Shown here piece after piece: positions 1 through 9,738 of a stretch of 10,843 bases of DNA. Source of the DNA: Synura sp. LO234KE (taxonomy: Eukaryota > Sar > Synurophyceae > Synurales > Mallomonadaceae); NCBI GenBank assembly GCA_015143735.1, contig VKHC01000582.1, forward strand, positions 1-10,843. Direction: 5' to 3'. Made by a program: the position numbers and the translations under genes. Every line of letters begins with the position of its first letter. Position 1 is the stretch's first letter. The notes beneath the pieces were generated by a model. That model had not been told where the DNA came from. It searched no databases and saw nothing but the letters and a program-made list of their open reading frames with translations.

Positions 1-3
1 CCG

Positions 4-57
4 AATTATCCATGGATAATTACGGTACCGTGGATAACCCAGCGTGGATAACCACGG
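4..57. repeat. TGGATAA palindromic repeat cluster
   Basis: Positions 4-21 are a perfect 18-bp palindrome (AATTATCCATGGATAATT). They are followed by a 10-bp palindrome ACGGTACCGT (22-31) and two direct copies of CGTGGATAACC (29-39 and 43-53) 14 bp apart; CCGTGG at 28-33 is inverted as CCACGG at 52-57. TGGATAA occurs three times in 54 bp. This looks like the edge of a repeated or mobile element that continues outside the window. Confidence 0.6.
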
Positions 58-544
58 CTTTCTGTGCGCTGATGTAGGGAAATATTAAAATATTGGAAAT
101 GTTTTGCGGGAAGTTTTTGCTATCCTATATTTATGTGAACGGACCTGGCGCCTACATCACCATCCAGTAGGACACAAAAGCAAAGTTTACACATCTCCCC
201 AATTCAAAAATACCACCTTACTTTAAATTTTTTGCTTTCAAAACTTTTCCCCAACAACCCATATAATGTCTAGAAATTGCAACTTTTTGTCCTAGTAGCT
301 TGCTTAGCTTCGGGATAATTTTATCTTACCGAGACTCATAAAATTTGGGAAGATTTTTCGTAATCCAGCTTATTAGTTGTACGGGGGGGCACGATTAGGG
401 GAGAAAATTGACAAAAACAACGTGTGGATCGCAGAAATATTAGTTGTTTGAGATGTAGTTGTGCTATATACATACTACTCATATATAGTGTGCCATAGAA
501 CAATTGAATTACATAATTTTCAATAACTTCCACAAAAACCCGAT

Positions 545-566
545 TTTGGAACATTTATGTTCCAAA
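545..566. repeat. Perfect 10-bp inverted repeat
   Basis: TTTGGAACAT (545-554) and ATGTTCCAAA (557-566) are perfect inverted copies with a 2-nt centre. It lies in AT-rich DNA 60 bp before the doubtful ORF at 626. A dimeric binding site or chance palindrome are both possible. Confidence 0.5.
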
Positions 567-625
567 TTTTATGGGGAATGACTTGTGCCTTACCATAGAT
601 ATGGGTATAGAACACTAGAAGTGGT

Positions 626-868
626 ATGAGTATAGGGATAGGGGATGCAAAACCAACACAACGAAAGAAACTAGATAGGCATATACCTAAAAGCAAACTA
701 ACTTCTGCTGTTAATTACAGCTTGCTAGATCTTCTCGGTGGAAATACATCACCGTCTAATCAGTATAGCATAAAGGATAAGAAGCAGAAAATAAAGTCAG
801 CTAGCTACACTGTCGAATACAGGCGAGACCTACCGGAAAGTGGAGATACAAATCCAGATAATCCGTAA
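626..868 (+). CDS. Hypothetical 80-residue basic protein (doubtful)
   Basis: An ATG-started ORF of 80 codons encodes a hydrophilic, Lys-rich protein (KPTQRKKLDRHIPKSKL near the start, KDKKQKIKSAS in the middle). No domain, signal peptide or membrane segment is visible and I do not recognise a family. The start context is mediocre (G at -3). ORFs of this length are expected by chance in a window this size, so its reality rests only on its composition. It could also be a fragment of a longer decayed or spliced gene. Confidence 0.18.
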   Translation: MSIGIGDAKPTQRKKLDRHIPKSKLTSAVNYSLLDLLGGNTSPSNQYSIKDKKQKIKSASYTVEYRRDLPESGDTNPDNP

Positions 869-1060
869 TAGGTAAGTGGGTACCAGTTCCATGTACATAG
901 TCGACTATAGTAGACGCTTCCCATTCCAAAAAACGCTTGCACCTATTGCAAAGTCCCGTGTCAAAGCATACGGAAAAACGGTACAGGTAAAAGCTCGCAC
1001 CTGCTAGCCAACCTTGGGCAGATCCAGTACCTTGGTTCTGATTTCAGCGTTCTCTTATTT

Positions 1061-3070
1061 TTACTCCTCAAAGGCAGAATCCTCGTCGCCGATTCGGCGC
1101 CCCTTGCCAACAGTCTTATAAAGTTCATCTAACTCTTGGACAGCGCCCTCCTCGGGATCTTCTATTTCATCGAAGTCCTCAGCTACGAGGTCCACTCTTG
1201 CATATGACTTTTTCACAAACTCCGTTATGTACTTTTGTTGGTAGCCGGCGGAGTCGCTATAGTCCGCTGATCCGTTTGAACTTAGGTGAAGTCTCTTCCG
1301 CGCTCTTGCTCTCGTTGCGTAGAGTAACCTGGGCGTTAACATACTCCTGCAGAAATTCGGACAGCTACTATTAATGTCATGTAATTTGTATGACTTGATT
1401 CTCGTACGCACTACGTGATACGCAAACGAAAAATGGGAAAAAATTCGAACAGGCTATTTGTTGTACCCTTTTTCAAAACAAAGACTGGCTAAAATTTCCT
1501 AGACTCCTTCTGATTCAGAATCTTCAAAAACCTTTCCTCGTAGCGACACCAGGTTTGGACATAATAGTCCAAGTCTGCGATGATTTATTCCCTCTTCTCA
1601 ATGGTGTCGCAGGTGGTTTCATTCCTTACTGACTGAACCTTCCATTTGTTCGTCTTGCGCTGGGGGTTTATTGGCGTTGCCAGGTAGCAAAGTACTTCAA
1701 AGATTTCATCCTTGTCCAGAATTTGTTATCAAGCTGAAGCGAACTGTTATATTGCTCAATTCTTGCTCGGAGCAATTTCAATTTCTTGTATCTCTTAATT
1801 CGGTCGCTGATGACGCCCCATGGCTCATATGATGGGTAATCATGAGTTCGTATGAACGAATTCTCTGCATATATACCTCATGAGTTGCTCGTGAAAGCTC
1901 AATGACTCAATCATTGGAACTTAGACAAGCAGACACGAGGTTTTTCAGGGTAAGTGCCTCCTGTAAAAGGATGTGTTTAGCGTTGCCTTGTGGATGCTGA
2001 ATAGCGGTTGGTGCTGTTACACCCAAAATTGTAGCTGATACCTTTTCAGCTATCTTTAGCGGAGAAGCTAGGCAAGGCTATTTCTTCAATGACTTGCAGT
2101 ACGCTGAGGCTTTAAAAGAGCCAATGTACCATATGCTTATTGCCTGCCGAATACTCAGATGACCTCGTTTCTTAACTATCCGGGTCATCACTGGGATAAC
2201 CCGTAACTTTTTCTCTTCTTGAGTTTCTTCTTCTGGGAAGACTTGCGCCCTTTACCGGGCTTGGCAGAACCATCGTCAAGACCGTGCCCTCCTCCAGGAG
2301 TTCCATGACCAATAATAATATTTACCGCAGCGTCGACTGCTTGGTGGATTTGAGAATCCATACTATCCTCTCCCAATCCTTCGAGGCCACTGATTCCCGC
2401 AGTATCGGGAGTATGCTCCGACGAGGTTCTTATCGTGTAGGAGCTCATGGGCTCACTGAATACATTCAAATCAACGGATTCCCTCTATAATCGAGGAGCT
2501 CGTCCAGTAAAATGCTCATCGTAAACCGGGAGACATGCGGAGCAAGAAGTTTCTAACGCAAAAGCTGGGGCATCCTAGTAGTCTATACCTGTTCGTAAGT
2601 CTTTTTTATGTCGTCATCATCCGCTCCGCTAGAGGTACCTGGTAGTAATTCTTCATTATTTCTTCCACCTGTACTCCTGTGGCTCGAGATTCAAACTCGA
2701 TTCGTCTACACCCTCGATGTGATCCAGGCCTTGACTTATTCTATTGAATTCCACTCCCCAGTTCGAATTCAGTTTCATCTCGTAAGCTCATGCCTTGTTG
2801 CCTCTATAAAATCTTCGTGGGAATCAATAAAAGACTCCTGCTCTTTTCACCCAAGTACTGGCGTAATCAGCGCCATATGTCATTTCTTCCCTTATCGCTC
2901 ATATCCAGCTTCGCTGTTCATGAAACGTTCGGTTACTTTCTTCCGCTCTATTCTAAGAGCAACTAGTCCACTTTTCTGTATAATATTGCAAACTCACTCG
3001 TTTCTACCACTCCCATTCGTGCTGACGCTTGCTCCTGTCCTTCTTGGTTGGGTAGTGATATATATTTCAT
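1061..3070 (-). pseudogene. Broken minus-strand coding-like region of unknown family
   Basis: Reading down from an ATG at 3070-3068, the minus strand gives many hydrophilic, Glu/Lys/Asp-rich open segments that change frame and are split by stops. Examples are MKYISLPNQEGQEQASARMG (from 3070), an acidic segment with GADDDDIKKTYEQV ending near 2581, a 93-codon open stretch 2469-2191 ending in a Lys-rich tract KKKLKKRK, a helical segment with RIKRYKKLKLLRARIEQ near 1800, one containing DEIFEVLCYLATP near 1700, one with DLDYYVQTWCRYEERFLKIL near 1560-1500, and an acidic end AEDFDEIEDPEEGAVQELDE ending at 1061. I do not recognise the family. The plus strand opposite 3072-2608 is open for 154 codons and Ser/Leu/Phe-rich, as expected opposite a coding strand. 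Frame changes suggest decay; chance open segments are a real alternative. Confidence 0.28.
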
Positions 3071-3072
3071 AA

Positions 3073-4697
3073 AAAATTTTCTGATTCCTTAATATCAAGT
3101 TAATCGATCGATTTGTTGCTGCTTATATTTCTAGTAAGTTGCTTCTTTGACCCGAAATTATAAAATGGTCAAGAAATATTTAAGAAATATTTTAAAAAAT
3201 AATATTATGATGAATTTCAGTTGGCTAGAGAACCCTCATCAGCTTTGCCCCAAAATTTATATATCTTAATGTTTGGCCTACGAAGCTCTCGCCTGTTCCT
3301 GGTCGCTCATGGTCATGGCTCCGAGTGGCTCCTCTATTGAATCATTGCTTCTCGTCGTACTCCGTAGAATTCGGACACCCCTTATCGTCAAACAAATCAT
3401 CTCCTAGCTCATACTATAAACCCTATCTTGAAGTTATCTATGTGTTGAAAACCGCTTTCGATAAGCGCAAACCGCACCATGGCTCAAGTTGGGACATACA
3501 GCAGATCTTCGACTGGCGGACGAAGGTAGCATGATAACAAATCTAGCCTCTCCTCTGTGCCTCTAGTGTCTTGTCAGGGGTGCCGTGCGAGGCCAACCGG
3601 AAAGCACAGCTTAAAAAAGCCTAATTCACCTAAATTCAATAGCAACCAGGCATTCTCTACATGAGTCAGTTGCTTCAATGTCGTTTGTAGTTGTTGTTGA
3701 TGCTGCTATTGTTTACGCTCTATATTATTTATTCGGTGTCCTCTCCTGCCAAAACGTCGCCAGTGAGTGTACCTATTGGACCCACTTCTGGTTCCGCGTG
3801 AGCAGTATAGCTATATGCACTTCTAGAAGCGTATTAAGCTGAAAGTCAATAAATAGAGGATTAAGTCCCAACTTGAAAGAGCATTTGGGATTACTTGCCC
3901 GTTTACAAAATCGTGATTGTGCTGAGAAGTGAAGGTTGGTGCAGTGGCTTGAACTCGTTCTAGATGTTGTTTAAAGCGTCATTGGATGCCTGCATGCACT
4001 GCAAAGAAAGCTTGTTCGAAATGGTCTTAATAAGACTGGGCCGTCAAAGACATTCCTGACGCAGATTTCATTGCTGATGACTCTATCTCGTGATCCAGGA
4101 GATGTTCGCCGACGGGCCAACTTTAAAATGTTTCCAGGACTCGCTAGAAGGTAGAAGAGTAATTTTTGATTCTCTGAAATTTGATATTTCGTCCTCTAAT
4201 TTGAGCTAATCTGCTGAATGAGATATATCCAATACAGCTTTAGACCGTTTGTACCACAAAGCCGCCTCCGGAGGCTAGGGGCATTTACAGGGCCAGCGTT
4301 GATAATTTACCGGGTGACTACCACCCGTTGTAAAATGAGGTCCAACTCCATACCTCGGGGTATGAAGTGATTTTAAACGCTTCTAATCGCGGGCCACGGC
4401 GGAAGAGTTCGTGATTTTTCTTTGATCTTGCGGCACTTTCACCGATGGCACTGCGACTTTGTCCCCGGAGTCTGTGGCTGGGACGCCCACGTCTACACTC
4501 ACACAGAGAGCGAGAAACATTCGGACCTGTCATCGCGGTCCGCACGATCCGTGCTGGCGAGGAGTGGCTAAGTCCTCCAAATACACTGTGGAAGCAAGCG
4601 TAAATAATGTTGGCTGCATGGTATTTCGGGTTTACATATCCCTCCCTTAAATTTAGTATACGATTTTAGCCAAATCTGCTGGAACAGGAAAAGCTAG
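3073..4697. other. Unexplained region between two possible pseudogenes
   Basis: No complete gene is visible. The minus strand from about 4018 to 3826 is open except for one stop and includes RFKQHLERVQATAPTF and FTSQHNHDFVNGQVIP, which is coding-like; other short coding-like pieces occur near 3840-3730 in another frame. None matches a family that I know, and each is short enough to arise by chance. CAA/TTG-rich sequence occurs near 3688-3715. Confidence 0.4.
3171..3192. repeat. 11-bp tandem duplication in AT-rich DNA
   Basis: AAGAAATATTT is repeated twice in tandem and is followed by an A/T tract to about 3210. It sits just upstream of the ATG at 3070 on the minus strand, where a promoter for the broken minus-strand region would be expected. 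Confidence 0.5.
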
Positions 4698-5417
4698 TCA
4701 TTTAATCATCGTTACCTATCCCTCGTCGCTTTACTGCCAGTGTGTTCATCTGAGCCAACATCTGCTGTCTCTTCTACCACCAACTCTGATTTCTACTCCC
4801 TCCACTTGAGTCGAACCCCGGGCATTTACGCCAGTTGGAGGGAAGCCAAACTGCAGTCACTTGTTGGTACTCACAACAACGTAAAAAGAATCATAGAGAC
4901 CTTGGAAGTTAAAGGTAGTGAGTGAGTGGATTCACTTCTCTCGAGTCTAGACGCCGTTCCAGCCACAGTACCCCAGGGAGTACATATTGCCTTTTCTTGC
5001 GGTTCCCGAGTGGTGGATGTCTGGGCTCTGGTTGTCATGAATCTAAGCACGCTCAATCCCGAGCTACGCTGGAGAGCATAGAGGGGCTTACCATTAGCTC
5101 AATTGAATATGTCTGCAAGGCGCTTCTACCACAAACCCCTAAAGAAGTGCCTGCAACTTATATTTGGGACCGAATATTGTCAAGGTCTTTGAGATGATTG
5201 AATTAATCAGCCTTGAGCCAACAGGAGAATCACGATCTCTTCCATAAACCATCTGCTGCAGGGCGTCGAAAATCACCCTGATTTCTTGATTTTCTGGACT
5301 TCTGGGCATACTGTTGTGAATGCCTCATTACCGGGAGGAAACGAAACGGTGAATAACCAGCTGCCCAAGGTTGTGCGAATAAATCAGGAATGTACTCTTA
5401 AGTCTACTACTTTGCGG
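4698..5417 (+). pseudogene. Possible RNase H1-like pseudogene (hybrid-binding domain plus RNase H tail)
   Basis: One plus-strand frame of 240 codons runs through this interval with five internal stops (TGA 4923, TAG 5079, TGA 5190, TGA 5199, TGA 5214) before a final TGA at 5418. The segment at 4788-4922 reads DFYSLHLSRTPGIYASWREA and continues with a GTHNNVKRIIETLE tail. This resembles the RNase H1 N-terminal hybrid-binding (viroplasmin-like) domain, whose signature is FYxVxxGRxPGIYxSWxEA. Around 5271-5360 the same frame gives HPDFLIFWTSGHT, then PGGNETVNN, which resembles the RNase H end motif W-x-x-GHxGxxGNExAD with the last catalytic Asp replaced by Asn. The middle, where the other catalytic acids should lie, is not recognisable. 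No in-frame ATG is present upstream; a CAG at 4738-4740 could be an old splice acceptor. It could be a decayed host RNH1 copy or part of a retroelement. Confidence 0.4.
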
Positions 5418-5777
5418 TGATTGGCTGTGTATGTCGAGCACTTTCCCCTCCCATATTCTAGAGCCGAATCGTATCCCCCCCGCGATGGGACACCATGCGT
5501 ACAACCATCGTCGGCCTCAACGATGGAAAGCTTTTCCTCTTTAACTTGCAGTGTGTTTTCGCGCCCTGCCTGTGTATCAGTCCGCACTGTTCTGCCCTAC
5601 CCTAAAGTCAGCAAGGATACATGCCCCCTGGGCAATTAGAAGGGGCTCCGAATGCACATACTCACTCGGCATCATCACTGATTGTTACGAGTATAGTAAA
5701 TCGCTGAATTTCCGACTAGTAGTACAGCTAGTTTCTTGGTGAACGGTGCGGGCGCTGTTCTTCACTGTGAGCTTATT

Positions 5778-5983
5778 GTTACTAACTTGTCTCGCTCACT
5801 CAAGCAAGTAAAGAATTAGTAACCAGGGGTGCGGCGTAGTCTCACTGATCTAACTTTCCTCCTCGCTGTAATTAACTGTAAGATTTTCCGGCCGGGAAAA
5901 GAATTAGTAACCACAACACGCTCCAAGAATCTCACGCTTACCGCATTTCAGATCTACTCTTTGTCATTAATTCGGTTAGTAAC
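5778..5983. repeat. Dispersed TTAGTAAC repeat group
   Basis: AAAGAATTAGTAACCA occurs exactly at 5810-5825 and 5898-5913 (88 bp apart). The core TTAGTAAC recurs at 5976-5983 and is inverted as GTTACTAA at 5778-5785. Four copies of an 8-mer in 206 bp is well above chance. CCGGCCGG at 5888-5895 forms a palindrome flanked by TTTT and GAAAA. Confidence 0.6.
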
Positions 5984-6187
5984 GCCGTAACAAGAAAATT
6001 GTGCAATAAGCTGCTTGTGCTGGTGACAGCTCACTTGCTAGGAATAGTTGAGTTACTATCGAACCTGATTTGCGCAAATAGCTCACAACTTAGAATTTGA
6101 GGGTAATATATTACTTTAAGGTTTTTATTCGATGATGATGACGAACGACGACACGCAGACCGCAAAGCGGTCAGATACCTATTTCCT

Positions 6188-6204
6188 CTCCCCCCTCCCC
6201 TCCC
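6188..6204 (-). other. G-rich tract with quadruplex potential
   Basis: The minus strand reads GGG-A-GGGG-A-GGGGGG-AG, a run that could supply four G-tracts if the six-G run is split. It lies about 165 bp beyond the YPT6 stop codon, on the YPT6 sense strand, so it may be in or just past its 3' untranslated region. Function is unknown. Confidence 0.35.
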
Positions 6205-6367
6205 ACTGAAAACCATCGGCATCAATAGTGCGCAATTGACTTTCTGGCTTAAGTAATAAAACCAAACTCAGAGCTAAGATTCAGATAAATGAAACTATTT
6301 GGAGAAGCTGTATGGCGTGTTTTGTGCATAGACTCAGATCAAACAACCTTTTGAGTATGGGTTATGA

Positions 6368-7447
<1,080 letters not shown>

Positions 7448-8230
7448 ATGGATGAGGTAGCGAGTCAGATGAAAAAAAAAACGAAAAATTTGCCAGATCG
7501 GATTCTAATTTGCGATTTGTCTGAATCCAATTCAATTGGAGATGGTCATAGATATGGGGACTTTAAGCAGTACTACTCATTTCATCCGACGTCGGAGAGA
7601 ATAAGCAGAGTTCCTACCGGATTTTTTATCGACATTTGGGAAAAGATTGGCAGACCTTTAGATTTTTTTATGCTTGATATTGGATGTAACGAAGGAAATT
7701 TGACTATTGAGATGAAAGAATTAGCTCAAGCTGAACTTCCTGGGGTAAAATGTCACATGCTCGGTATTGACTTGAATTCATTTTTGATTAGAAAAGCAGC
7801 ATCGAAAACTTCAACTGACAGCAGCATAACATTTAGAACAATAAATATTGCAACGGACGGATTAAACGAAATTAAATCTTATATGATGGACGAAAGTATT
7901 ACTCATTTTGCACTAATAAGTTGCTTCAGTATAACTATGTGGATTCACGTCAATCACGGAGATGCAGGCTTGAAAAAATTTATAAACGATTGTTCGCTGT
8001 TAAGCAGTTCTACAATATTGATTGAACCTCAAACTTGGGTGAGCTACAGGAAAGCAATGACGCGATGTCGACGTTTAGGTATTGAGGAGTTACCTCATTA
8101 TTATGACCTAAGAATACGAGATATTCGGAGTTTCCTGATTTCAGATTTGTGCGATGAAAAGGGGTACAGGCAGTTCATAAATATTGCGGAAAGCGAATGG
8201 AAAAGGCAATTAATGATATTTCAAAAATAA
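7448..8230 (+). CDS. BCDIN3D: BCDIN3D-type RNA 5'-monophosphate methyltransferase
   Basis: A 260-residue, intron-free gene for a Bin3-family S-adenosylmethionine-dependent methyltransferase of the BCDIN3D branch. Characterised family members O-methylate the 5'-monophosphate of RNA, with cytoplasmic tRNA-His as the main human substrate and pre-miRNAs also reported. The sequence shows the N-terminal motif YGDFKQYYSFHP (36-47), the SAM-binding motif I LDIGCNEGNLT (76-86), an acidic motif II at GIDLN (106-110), the branch-specific block SITMWIHVNHGD (161-172), LIEPQTWVSY (191-200) and a C-terminal WKRQLMIF (251-258). SITMWIH with NHGD, and the absence of a long N-terminal region, separate it from the 7SK-capping MEPCE branch. 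The length is close to that of human BCDIN3D (about 290). The start has a strong context (AAAAATGG). The stop is TAA at 8228-8230. Substrate specificity in this organism is inferred from family only. Confidence 0.95.
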   Translation: MDEVASQMKKKTKNLPDRILICDLSESNSIGDGHRYGDFKQYYSFHPTSERISRVPTGFFIDIWEKIGRPLDFFMLDIGCNEGNLTIEMKELAQAELPGVKCHMLGIDLNSFLIRKAASKTSTDSSITFRTINIATDGLNEIKSYMMDESITHFALISCFSITMWIHVNHGDAGLKKFINDCSLLSSSTILIEPQTWVSYRKAMTRCRRLGIEELPHYYDLRIRDIRSFLISDLCDEKGYRQFINIAESEWKRQLMIFQK

Positions 8231-8365
8231 CTTACAATTTTCGAACGAAAAGATAATACGTATCTCTTAACAGTCCAATTATATTACATATACGCGGGGC
8301 GAGGCCTCCCTGAAGGTCACAAATATGTCATCCGATTTCCATGCCTTCATGAGACGTAACGCGGA

Positions 8366-8424
8366 GTATGGCAGGCCCCGAATATCTTCAATCAGGCCCC
8401 GAATATCTCAGTATGGTAGGCCCC
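8366..8424. repeat. GGCCCCGAATATCT short tandem repeat
   Basis: CAGGCCCCGAATATCT is found exactly at 8372-8387 and 8393-8408 (21-bp period). GTATGGCAGGCCCC at 8366-8379 returns as GTATGGTAGGCCCC at 8411-8424. The array starts about 135 bp after the methyltransferase stop and is GC-rich relative to its surroundings, which suggests a repeat-element fragment. Confidence 0.65.
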
Positions 8425-9185
8425 TGAACTAAAGTTGGACTCGCTCGGTGGCATTCCTAAATCGAATTCATAGCAAAAGATTCTGAACTTGGACCGGTCG
8501 ACTAGAAGCGTGCAACAAGAGTCCTTTATGAGCACGAAGAGCGGTTTGATGCGCCATTCAACTCATAAACTCCTTACATGTGGCGAAATCGTGTGGAGGG
8601 ACTTGATGCTGGTGTTTATCTCGTTCATTATTCGATACTTGCTTCTCATCTGCATTCTTTTCTTGATTGTCCTAGGGTCTCCTGTACGTCCTAGCGTACC
8701 ACACTTGCGACTAGATATCGTGCCACCCAGATGGATCTAGGGACAGGTGTAAGGTGGGGTGGATAATTCGTTTTGGACTATTCCTATCGCTGATAAGAAA
8801 ATGTGTAATTATTCCTGTTTTCCGTGAATTTCATGTCGTTCATTTTAAATCCATGTAACGGCATTTAAGTCAAATTAGACAGCAACAACAGTAAATGCTG
8901 TATTTTAGAATCGACTCTTCAGAAAAGCAAGAAGCTCTATTGAGTTGCTCCGTGAAAAGGGTCTGAAAGTTACTAGTCACGACGATCAAGAAGAGTGATC
9001 GATGTAGTATTTCTTTCCCTAATAGAAGCGCGGTCTGGGTTAAGATCCAACAATGCTACTAATAGAAAATTTTAACCTGTTGATCTGAGGAAGGGACCAC
9101 CACACAAATAGAAGTTCCAACATTTTTCATTCTTGCGGAGCCCACGCAGACCAAGATGCACGATAACAGCCAACAATAAGGCCAA

Positions 9186-9212
9186 CAGTATCATGTCGTG
9201 GAAATGATACTG
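9186..9212. repeat. 9-bp inverted repeat (hairpin)
   Basis: CAGTATCAT (9186-9194) and ATGATACTG (9204-9212) are perfect inverted copies around a 9-nt loop. No associated gene is visible. Confidence 0.4.
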
Positions 9213-9351
9213 ATACTGCTATTCCACCCGGCTCATCCCTACCTGCATCGACAGCCAAGAAAACAAGAACAATCTAAGCGAAGGACGACTACAACTGCTG
9301 AGGATAAAAGAGTTTTTCTTTAACTCCTAGACGTTGACAATACAGCAGAAA

Positions 9352-9451
9352 AGACAAGTACAAATCAAATTGAATAATAACTCTGGCAGGAACGAACAAA
9401 GACAATGACAAATCAAACTGAATGAAAACTCAGGCAGGGAAGAAAGAACAA
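9352..9451. repeat. Imperfect ~48-bp tandem duplication
   Basis: The segment starting AGACAAGTACAAATCAAA at 9352 is repeated from 9400 (AGACAATGACAAATCAAA). Thirty-three of the first 40 positions match, and the second copy has a 4-nt insertion near its end. On the minus strand this gives a 16-residue repeated hydrophobic peptide pattern (LPEFSFSLICHCL and LPELLFNLICTCL) inside an ATG-less open frame, which I take as a by-product of the repeat. Confidence 0.6.
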
Positions 9452-9588
9452 AATTTTGAAAAAATATATAAGGTTCATGATCAATCGAGGAATCTGGGTT
9501 CGCTCGTGTCCTTTTCATCAACTGCATTCTCATTACTAATTCGTACACTTTGCCAATACACACATTTTGTACTTGGTGAATAAAGCAT

Positions 9589-9600
9589 ACTACTAGTAGT
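9589..9600. repeat. 12-bp perfect palindrome ACTACTAGTAGT
   Basis: A perfect palindrome just after an AATAAA hexamer on the plus strand (9579-9584). No gene upstream can be assigned to that hexamer. Confidence 0.3.
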
Positions 9601-9725
9601 TACTATGTTTTCTTACTTCCCATGGAAAAATTATGTTTCGTCGTATAACACCGCCCAACAAATTAGGAATTAAGTAAATGCTTCCAGTGACCCACACTAA
9701 TTAACTATTAAGATTTTCGGGAAAA

Positions 9726-9738
9726 TCTCCTAAGGAGA
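9726..9738. repeat. Inverted repeat TCTCCT-A-AGGAGA
   Basis: A 6-bp inverted repeat around one base. A related AAAATATCTCCTTAA follows at 9747-9761, so the motif is partly duplicated. No function can be assigned. Confidence 0.3.

Larger units (their letters stand above)
1..625. other. Region without a convincing gene
   Basis: Apart from the palindrome cluster at the left edge and the inverted repeat at 545-566, this AT-rich stretch has no open frame that I can connect to a known protein. A 72-codon minus-strand ORF (554-336) is hydrophobic and unremarkable. Confidence 0.5.
5420..6367. other. Intergenic region downstream of YPT6
   Basis: Beyond the TTAGTAAC repeats and the G-rich tract I see no gene. 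Short ORFs on both strands (for example plus 5421-5639, minus 6225-6031) have no recognisable features. No canonical AATAAA was found shortly after the YPT6 stop on the minus strand, so its poly(A) site is undetermined. Confidence 0.4.

Noticed and set aside
2680-2720. tRNA-like B box (GAGTTTGAATCTC) on the minus strand
   Set aside because: One base off the consensus, no A box or foldable cloverleaf at the right distance.
2608-3072. 154-codon plus-strand ORF with ATG
   Set aside because: Ser/Leu/Phe-rich composition without domains, weak start context (T at -3), and coding-like charged peptides on the opposite strand; best read as an antisense opening.
4805-4830. GGTTCGACTC B-box-like sequence on the minus strand
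   Set aside because: The flanking bases do not pair as a T-arm, and the sequence is explained by the plus-strand hybrid-binding-domain frame.
6031-6225. 64-codon minus-strand ORF with Gly/Arg and Ser runs
   Set aside because: The runs come from the polypyrimidine tract and a short GAT/GAC repeat; no other support.
8489-8740. 83-codon plus-strand frame with a hydrophobic run
   Set aside because: Starts with TTG, not ATG; no domain; the hydrophobic run is antisense to a Lys/Arg/Met-rich frame, so strand and reality are uncertain.
9327-9563. Minus-strand frame with repeated LPExxFxLICxCL peptide
   Set aside because: Starts with GTG and the peptide repeat follows directly from the 48-bp DNA duplication.
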